64,000 nt of DNA from Clostridium_F caseinilyticum (GTDB lineage Bacteria > Bacillota > Clostridia > Clostridiales > Clostridiaceae). A program made the position numbers and the translations under genes. This document shows positions 58,463-64,000 of the stretch, piece by piece. The DNA lies in the NCBI RefSeq assembly GCF_046127645.1, contig NZ_CP175919.1. One strand, given 5' to 3'. Below the pieces are notes generated by a model, which saw only the letters and a program-made list of their open reading frames with translations, searched no databases and was not told the origin of the DNA. Numbering within the stretch: the stretch's first letter is position 1; the number at the start of each line of letters is the position of its first letter.

Positions 58463-59122
58463 CTATAACCTATGTGCCTGTTTTCTCATTTTAGAAAAAA
58501 TAAATTTTATTATTTTTTCTCTAGTTAATACATCTATATCTAAAAATTTAACTCCATAGGTATACTTTTCTTTTTCCTTCTGTTTTCTAATTATTTTACC
58601 TTTTATAGCTATATTCTCATCACCAAAAGGAATATTTACTATAATTTCTTCTTCAAAATCTATTTCTTTTTTAGTAGAAATTTTTAATCCCCCACCGCTT
58701 ATATCTACAATATCAGCTTCAAAGAAATCAAATTGAGTATTGCATTTATTTCCACAACAAATTTCTTCTAAATCTCTTTTACTATCTATTAGTGCAGCGT
58801 AAGTTTTTAAAATCAAACTTATTCTTACAAAATTTCTTCTTTGTATTCTATTCATTTTTTGTGGTTTTTTTAAAGCTATAAGCAGTATTTTATCTATTTT
58901 TCTTCCTGTTACTATAGTTTTAAATTTAAATATCTTTTCACCATTAAAATAAAAAACAGTTATTTTATCATTATAGTTCAAGGGTAAATATTTACTTCCA
59001 CTAGCAGGTATACTTATATAAATGGTATCTTCATTTATATCTTGTATAATACTCTTATAATAGCCATCTTCCCACTCTATTTCTACCTTATTATTAATCT
59101 TAAATTCATCTTTATTATTCAA
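58463..59122 (-). CDS. YcgR-type PilZ flagellar brake protein
   Basis: The 219-residue protein has an N-terminal YcgR-like beta domain (about 5-95) and a C-terminal PilZ domain. The c-di-GMP-binding residues are visible: RIQRRNFVRI (the RxxxR motif) and DIVDISGGGLKIS (the D-x-S-x-x-G motif). On c-di-GMP binding, relatives (YcgR, YpfA/DgrA/MotI) slow the flagellar motor. Placement between flhG and sigD ties it to motility. The start is TTG at 59122 behind GGGGGATGTG. Confidence 0.88.
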   Translation of the reverse strand: MNNKDEFKINNKVEIEWEDGYYKSIIQDINEDTIYISIPASGSKYLPLNYNDKITVFYFNGEKIFKFKTIVTGRKIDKILLIALKKPQKMNRIQRRNFVRISLILKTYAALIDSKRDLEEICCGNKCNTQFDFFEADIVDISGGGLKISTKKEIDFEEEIIVNIPFGDENIAIKGKIIRKQKEKEKYTYGVKFLDIDVLTREKIIKFIFSKMRKQAHRL

Positions 59123-59136
59123 GAATACACATCCCC

Positions 59137-59997
59137 CTAAGAAAATATACTGAATAATTTTTTAAAAAATCTTTCTACACTTACATCATCATTATAAATT
59201 TTACTATTACCTAATATATTTTTAGCAATACTTATTATGTCCTTAGATGCATTACAATTTGGATAGACTATTACAAAAGGTATTTGTCTCCTAACTGCTT
59301 GTATTGCCTTTCTATCTTCTTGAATACATCCTAAGTATTCTAAATCTATATGTAAAAATTTATTTACAGCATTTTTAAATTTATTATATGTAATTTTTCC
59401 ATCCTGATCATCTATAGTCTTATTTATGACTAATTTTGCATTTTGTTTTATATTAAAATGAGATACAGCCTTTAATAAGCTATAAGCATCCGTTATAGCT
59501 GTAGGTTCTGGTGTAGTTAAAATTATAAGTTCCTCTGAACAAGAAATAAATCCTAATACACTTCTATTTACCCCTGCACCTGTATCCATTATTATATAAT
59601 CTAATTCTTCTAAAGTGGAAAGATTTTTAATAAATCTTTCTATTTGCTCTTCAGTTATACCTTCTAAATTCGTTATAGCAGTACCAGCAGGAAGCAACTT
59701 AACTCCAAAGGGGCCCTTTATTAAAACCTGTTCTATAGTCTTATTATTAAATATAATATCATATATACTATACTTTGGCATAACCCCCATTAATACATCA
59801 TCATTTCCCATTCCTATATCTGCATCCAATATTAACACTTTTTTTCCCATCTTTTGAAGAGTTATAGCCAAATTAACTACAAAGTTACTTTTTCCAACTC
59901 CTCCTTTACCAGATGTTACTGTAATTATTTTAGGGGGGTTTACACTTTTATCCTTATTATTTACTAATTGCCTAAGTTTTTCCGCCTGGTCTAGCAT
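59137..59997 (-). CDS. flhG: Flagellar number regulator FlhG (MinD-like ATPase, YlxH)
   Basis: The 286-residue MinD/ParA-family ATPase has a deviant Walker A TVTSGKGGVGKSNFVVNLA, Walker B LDYIIMDTGAGV and the switch DADIGMGNDDVLMGV. The N-terminal DQAEKLRQLV helix is the FlhF-activating motif seen in YlxH. With FlhF it sets where and how many flagella are made. It overlaps flhF by 7 bases. Start ATG follows AGGAGAGAATAAATT. Confidence 0.93.
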   Translation of the reverse strand: MLDQAEKLRQLVNNKDKSVNPPKIITVTSGKGGVGKSNFVVNLAITLQKMGKKVLILDADIGMGNDDVLMGVMPKYSIYDIIFNNKTIEQVLIKGPFGVKLLPAGTAITNLEGITEEQIERFIKNLSTLEELDYIIMDTGAGVNRSVLGFISCSEELIILTTPEPTAITDAYSLLKAVSHFNIKQNAKLVINKTIDDQDGKITYNKFKNAVNKFLHIDLEYLGCIQEDRKAIQAVRRQIPFVIVYPNCNASKDIISIAKNILGNSKIYNDDVSVERFFKKLFSIFS

Positions 59998-61217
59998 AAT
60001 TTATTCTCTCCTAATATAATCTTTGCTATTTCTTCTTTGTTTCCTTCCTTTATATCATCTGGTACATCTTGACCTGTGGTTATAAAACTGATAGGTTTTT
60101 TAGCTTCATCTAATATAGTTAAAATTGAACCATAAGTACTAGTTTCATCTAGTTTTGTTATTATTATATTTTCATAGTCTAAAACATTATACCCTTTTAT
60201 TATAGTTTCTATGTCTTTATTTTTAGTAGATGCACTTATTACTAAATGAACAGATTTTTCTTTTATTTTTTCTATAAAAGCCCTTAACTCTGATATTTGC
60301 ATCATATTCTTGCTACTTCTACCTGTAGTATCTACTAATATAACATCACAATACTGTAAATCTGTAATGGCCTTTTCCATATCCTTTATAGAAAATACTA
60401 CTTTAAATGGAATATTCATAATATCCGCATAAGTCTTTAGTTGTTCTACTGCACCTATTCTATATGTATCTATAGTTATAAAGCCAACCTTCTTTTTATC
60501 TATTAAAGCAAGCTTACCAGCCAGCTTTGCAATAGTTGTAGTTTTCCCTACACCTGTAGGTCCTACTAAAACAGTAATCTTTCCTACAGAATTTAATTTA
60601 ATCTCTATATTATCTTCTATTACTCTTTTTATTTTCTCTCTTTCATCTATATTATCCTCTAAATTACGTACTTTTTTTATTATATTTTCAATAAGTTCTT
60701 CTTCCAAATCCATATCTTTGAAAAACTTCATTAATGAAGAATCCTCATCTTTGTTAGATTTTTGATTTTTCCCCATATTTTCAACTATAGTCTTTAAACC
60801 TCTAATTTCATCCATTAAAGCTTTTGTTTCTGTAGTATCTTTTTCTTTTATAGACTTATTTTCAAATTTATCATTTTTAGATATTACAATTTCTTTATAT
60901 CTATCCGATACATTAGTATCGGAATTTATATTACTATTAAATTTAGCATTGTTATTTCTTTCTTCTATCATCTTTTTAATAATTTCTATATTATTTTCAT
61001 TATTAACTTTATATCCAGTATTATAATTATGCTTTTTTTCCTTTGAGTAATTATCAATAGCTGCAGTAACTTCTAAAGATTTTTTAGAAAAGAGGCCTAA
61101 AAAGCCTCTTCTTCTTACTTTTCTTTGACTTATTATTATAGCATCTGCTCCAAGTTCATAACGAATCCTAGTCATAGCTTCATTCATATCATTAACTACA
61201 TACTTCTTTATTTTCAT
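59991..61217 (-). CDS. flhF: Flagellar biosynthesis GTPase FlhF
   Basis: The 408-residue SRP-type GTPase has a basic N-terminal B domain (MKIKKYVVNDMNEAMTRIRY), a variable Lys/Asn-rich linker and the NG domain. The NG domain holds the P-loop VLVGPTGVGKTTTIAKLAGK, the GFITIDTYRIGAVEQLKTYA segment, DVILVDTTGRS and IITKLDETSTYGS. It helps place the export gate at the flagellar site. The start overlaps the flhA stop (ATGA). Confidence 0.94.
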   Translation of the reverse strand: MKIKKYVVNDMNEAMTRIRYELGADAIIISQRKVRRRGFLGLFSKKSLEVTAAIDNYSKEKKHNYNTGYKVNNENNIEIIKKMIEERNNNAKFNSNINSDTNVSDRYKEIVISKNDKFENKSIKEKDTTETKALMDEIRGLKTIVENMGKNQKSNKDEDSSLMKFFKDMDLEEELIENIIKKVRNLEDNIDEREKIKRVIEDNIEIKLNSVGKITVLVGPTGVGKTTTIAKLAGKLALIDKKKVGFITIDTYRIGAVEQLKTYADIMNIPFKVVFSIKDMEKAITDLQYCDVILVDTTGRSSKNMMQISELRAFIEKIKEKSVHLVISASTKNKDIETIIKGYNVLDYENIIITKLDETSTYGSILTILDEAKKPISFITTGQDVPDDIKEGNKEEIAKIILGENKLC

Positions 61218-63280
61218 TGTAGTGTAACAACTCCTTCGGTTCTTATTTCCACATCGTTAGGTACTTCATTTAAAGAAAGTACATTTACTGCTGGAAATAC
61301 CATCTCTATAAGCCTTCTAAAAGCTGGTCTTATATTTGGTGATACTAAAACCACTGCTTGATTATTGTAAAAATACACTTCATCCAATTTTTGTTTTAAT
61401 CCATTTAATATGCTGCTAGTAGTATCTGGATCTAAAGCTGGAAAAGAACCTTGCATAGATTTTTGTATATTATTATTTATAGTTTGCTCAATATTGGGAT
61501 CTAAAGTGATTACACCTAATGAACTATTTTCATCTATTAATGGGTTGCATATGCTTCTAGCTAAAGAGAATCTTACATATTCCGTTAAAACTTCTATATC
61601 CTTTGTGTTTCTAGAATTATCCGCTAAAGATTCCAATATAGTAACCATATCCTTTATAGATACTCTTTCTTTTAATAAATTTTGAAGAACCTTTTGAATT
61701 TCCCCTATAGTCATAAGATCTGGTATAAGCTCCTCTGTAACTGCACTATATTTGTCCTTCATAGAATCTATTATTAATTTTACTTCCTGTCTTCCTAAAA
61801 GTTCGTATGAATGATTTTTTATTATTTCAGTTAAATGAGTAACCATAACTGTAGTAGGATCTACAACCGTTAATCCCTTTAGTTCTGCCTCTTCTCTTTG
61901 ATCTTTATTAATCCATATTGCTGGAAGCCCAAAGGCTGGCTCTATACCTTTTATTCCTGGTATTTCTACTTCCCCTGTAGGATCCATACAAAGAAGCATA
62001 TTAGGCATAAGTTCTCCTTTTGCTATTGTTGTACCTCTAATTTTTATTATATATTCATTAGTCTTAAGCTGCAAATTATCTCTTATTCTTATAGGTTGAA
62101 CAACTACTCCCATTTCAATAGCACATTGTCTTCTTACAGAAGTTATTCTTTGAAGAAGATCTCCTCCTGAAGATTCATCTGCTAAAGGTATAAGTCCATA
62201 TCCTATTTCCACTTCCATAGGTTCTACAGATACTAGATTCATAACATTTTCTGGTTCTTTACTTTCTATTTCTGTAATTTCCATTTGCTCTGCTTCTTCT
62301 TGCATAATAACATGTTCTTTTTCTTCTTTAAATAAAAGATAAGCAGCTATTGCATTAGCTATTGCCAATATTAAAAAGGCTAAATGAGGAAGTCCTGGAA
62401 TCATAGCTAAAAATAAAAGTACTACAGATGCTATAGCTAAAACCTTTGGGAATCCTGTTAATTGTTTACTTAAAACGGTTCCTAAATTCTCATCACTTCC
62501 AGATCTAGTAACTAATATACCAGAAGCTGTAGATATTAAAAGGGCTGGTACTTGTCCTACAAGTCCATCTCCTATAGTAAGTCTTATGTAAGTTTGAGCT
62601 GCTGTACCTATATCCATTTTTAGCATTACAACTCCTATTATTATACCTGCAATTATATTTATAAATGTTATTATAAGTCCTGCTACTGCATCTCCCTTTA
62701 CAAATTTAGAAGCACCATCCATAGATCCATAAAAATCTGCTTCCCTTTGAAGATTTTGCCTTTTTTGTTTTGCTCCTTGTTCATCTATAAGTCCTGCATT
62801 TAAATCCGCGTCTATACTCATTTGTTTTCCTGGCATAGCATCTAAAGTAAATCTAGCAGAAACTTCTGATACTCTTGATGCACCACTAGTTATAACTACA
62901 AATTGTATTATAATTATAATAAGGAATATTATTATACCTATAACATAGTTTCCACCTGTAACAAGGCTTCCAAAGGTTTCTATTATTTTTCCTGCATAAG
63001 CATCTCTTAATATAAGCCTTGTAGAAGAAATATTCAACCCTAACCTAAAAAGAGTAGTTATCAATAATAGGGTTGGGAAAGATGAAAATTGAAGAACTTC
63101 TGTAGTAAACATAGTAATTAAGATTATAACTACAGAAAGAGTTATATTAAGAGCTAAGAGTATATCTAAAAGTCCAGAAGGAAGAGGTATTATTATCATT
63201 AATACAATTCCTACAACTCCAAAAGCTGCAATAATATCTATATTGTTTTTTATGTTAAATCTTTTATTAGTACCTTCCAC
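61214..63280 (-). CDS. flhA: Flagellar export gate protein FlhA
   Basis: The 688-residue protein has eight N-terminal membrane helices, the conserved cytosolic FHIPEP-type loop (ISSTRLILRDAYAGKIIETF, then GGNYVIGIIIF and SARFTLDAMPGKQMSIDADL) and a large C-terminal domain forming the nonameric ring that docks export chaperones. Motifs and length are standard. The start is GTG at 63280 behind GAGGTGATTTA. It is followed by flhF with an overlap. Confidence 0.96.
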   Translation of the reverse strand: MEGTNKRFNIKNNIDIIAAFGVVGIVLMIIIPLPSGLLDILLALNITLSVVIILITMFTTEVLQFSSFPTLLLITTLFRLGLNISSTRLILRDAYAGKIIETFGSLVTGGNYVIGIIIFLIIIIIQFVVITSGASRVSEVSARFTLDAMPGKQMSIDADLNAGLIDEQGAKQKRQNLQREADFYGSMDGASKFVKGDAVAGLIITFINIIAGIIIGVVMLKMDIGTAAQTYIRLTIGDGLVGQVPALLISTASGILVTRSGSDENLGTVLSKQLTGFPKVLAIASVVLLFLAMIPGLPHLAFLILAIANAIAAYLLFKEEKEHVIMQEEAEQMEITEIESKEPENVMNLVSVEPMEVEIGYGLIPLADESSGGDLLQRITSVRRQCAIEMGVVVQPIRIRDNLQLKTNEYIIKIRGTTIAKGELMPNMLLCMDPTGEVEIPGIKGIEPAFGLPAIWINKDQREEAELKGLTVVDPTTVMVTHLTEIIKNHSYELLGRQEVKLIIDSMKDKYSAVTEELIPDLMTIGEIQKVLQNLLKERVSIKDMVTILESLADNSRNTKDIEVLTEYVRFSLARSICNPLIDENSSLGVITLDPNIEQTINNNIQKSMQGSFPALDPDTTSSILNGLKQKLDEVYFYNNQAVVLVSPNIRPAFRRLIEMVFPAVNVLSLNEVPNDVEIRTEGVVTLQ

Positions 63281-63307
63281 TAAATCACCTCATTTTGTAT
63301 ACCTAGT

Positions 63308-64000
63308 TTATTTTTTCTTTTTTAAAGAATAGACTATAGCTAATATTTCTGCTACTGCTTCGTACATATCATGTGGCACTTCTGAATCAATTTCTATTTT
63401 ATCATACATTAATCTTGCTAAAGGTTTGTTTTCTATTACAGGTACTTCATTATTTTTAGCTATATCTTTTATTCTTATAGCAACATAATCTGCTCCCTTA
63501 GCTACAACTTTAGGTGCATTATCTCCTTTTTCATATCTTAATGCTACAGCTATATGAGTAGGGTTTGTAACTACCACTGTAGCCTTAGGAACTTCCTGCA
63601 TCATTCTTTGCATAGCCATTTCTCTTTGCTTTTGTTTTATCTTTGATTTAATCTGAGGATCTCCTTCATCTTGTTTATACTCTTCTTTAACTTCTTGCTT
63701 TGTCATTTTTAAATCTTTATTATATTGATATTTTTGATATACATAATCTGCCACAGCTATAAAAAGCATAATCAAGGTTATCCTAAAAAATATAGATATA
63801 GCAAGAGATAATAGTCCTGTTATCATATCCCAAGGTTTTAAGGTTCCTAAATTTAATATTTTTAAATAATTATCCTTTAAAAATTCATAACCTACAACAC
63901 CTACAACAGTTATTATAGTCAAATCTTTTAAAAGTTCCATTACAGTTCTTAGTGAAAACATTCTTTTAAAACCATTTATAGGATTTAATTTTTTAAAATC
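63308..64000 (-). CDS. flhB: Flagellar export protein FlhB, 5' end beyond the window
   Basis: About 230 C-terminal codons are visible; the frame stays open to base 64000 (DFKKLNPINGFKRMFSLRTV), so the start lies outside. The autocleavage site VVTNPTHIAVAL and the C-terminal cytosolic domain (VPVIENKPLARLMYDKIEID) identify FlhB, the substrate-specificity switch. In several Clostridia FlhB is fused behind FliR; whether that holds here cannot be seen. It ends 27 bases before flhA. Confidence 0.94.
   Translation of the reverse strand, partial: DFKKLNPINGFKRMFSLRTVMELLKDLTIITVVGVVGYEFLKDNYLKILNLGTLKPWDMITGLLSLAISIFFRITLIMLFIAVADYVYQKYQYNKDLKMTKQEVKEEYKQDEGDPQIKSKIKQKQREMAMQRMMQEVPKATVVVTNPTHIAVALRYEKGDNAPKVVAKGADYVAIRIKDIAKNNEVPVIENKPLARLMYDKIEIDSEVPHDMYEAVAEILAIVYSLKKKK

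Overview
The window is AT-rich (well under 30% G+C by eye), densely coded, with strong AGGAGG-type ribosome sites and many T-tailed hairpins. It looks like a chromosomal segment of a Clostridium sensu stricto, most like the proteolytic Clostridium botulinum / C. sporogenes group. That placement rests on gene content: arcB-arcC, a V-type ATPase, a single-chain PurL, sigma-28 flagellar genes, a Spo0E-like phosphatase and an in-frame-UGA selenoprotein. It is an inference, not a database match. No rRNA, tRNA, CRISPR array or intact insertion sequence was seen.

Layout. 1-13.6 kb: the start of an AGCS amino-acid:cation symporter, a double-DUF4397 protein, a copper-amine-oxidase-N-like protein, purL, arcB and arcC, glyA, a split ThrE-type exporter, a CsoR/CstR-type repressor, a Cof-type phosphatase and a lipoprotein. 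13.9-22.5 kb: an unusual block. A 1621-residue protein joins an HD hydrolase, a helical-repeat middle, a NadD-like nucleotidyltransferase, a GNAT-like domain and a phosphoribosyltransferase-like tail. It is followed by a divergent lactate/malate-dehydrogenase-like protein, a Cys-rich flavoprotein and a PHP phosphoesterase that seems to start at ATT. 22.5-23.5 kb: a gene-free island of long palindromes. 23.5-36.1 kb: M18 aminopeptidase, CorA, folate cyclo-ligase, HPr kinase, DUF896, glpX, a Spo0E-like gene behind a DnaA-box/0A-box-rich region, a flavodiiron protein, an ECF S-component, a selenoprotein gene, a NifX-like protein, a nucleoside hydrolase and peptide deformylase.

36.4-45 kb is a nine-gene V-type ATPase operon in the order G/H-I-K-E-C-F-A-B-D. 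Its ring subunit keeps the Na+-site residues known from Enterococcus hirae NtpK. 45-54.9 kb: a B12-type radical SAM enzyme with a methyltransferase-like neighbour, a zinc phospholipase C-like protein without a signal peptide, a sorbosone-dehydrogenase-like propeller, a P-type Ca2+ ATPase, a CBS-type inorganic pyrophosphatase and a PYM-repeat protein. 55-64 kb is a flagellar operon read on the minus strand: flhB (cut by the window end), flhA, flhF, flhG, a YcgR/PilZ gene, sigD, a SwrB-like gene, a 73-codon membrane-protein gene with no ATG/GTG/TTG start, flgF and flgG.

Most promising leads. (1) The selenoprotein gene at 33546 has a perfect ATACCC-N5-GGGTAT operator just downstream of its -10 box. 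The CsoR-family gene at 11687 has a similar, degenerate site in the same position. That repressor has lost the copper-ligand His but keeps the Cys pair, as in persulfide-sensing CstR. A sulfur/selenium-responsive circuit is a testable idea. (2) The multidomain HD/nucleotidyltransferase/GNAT/PRT protein and its redox neighbours look like an uncharacterised nucleotide or cofactor system. (3) DnaA-box-like and 0A-box-like sites cluster ahead of the Spo0E-like gene. (4) Solo IS200/IS605 right-end, omega-RNA-like remnants lie in intergenic gaps, one of them inside the flagellar operon. (5) Several families of dispersed palindromic repeats are present.
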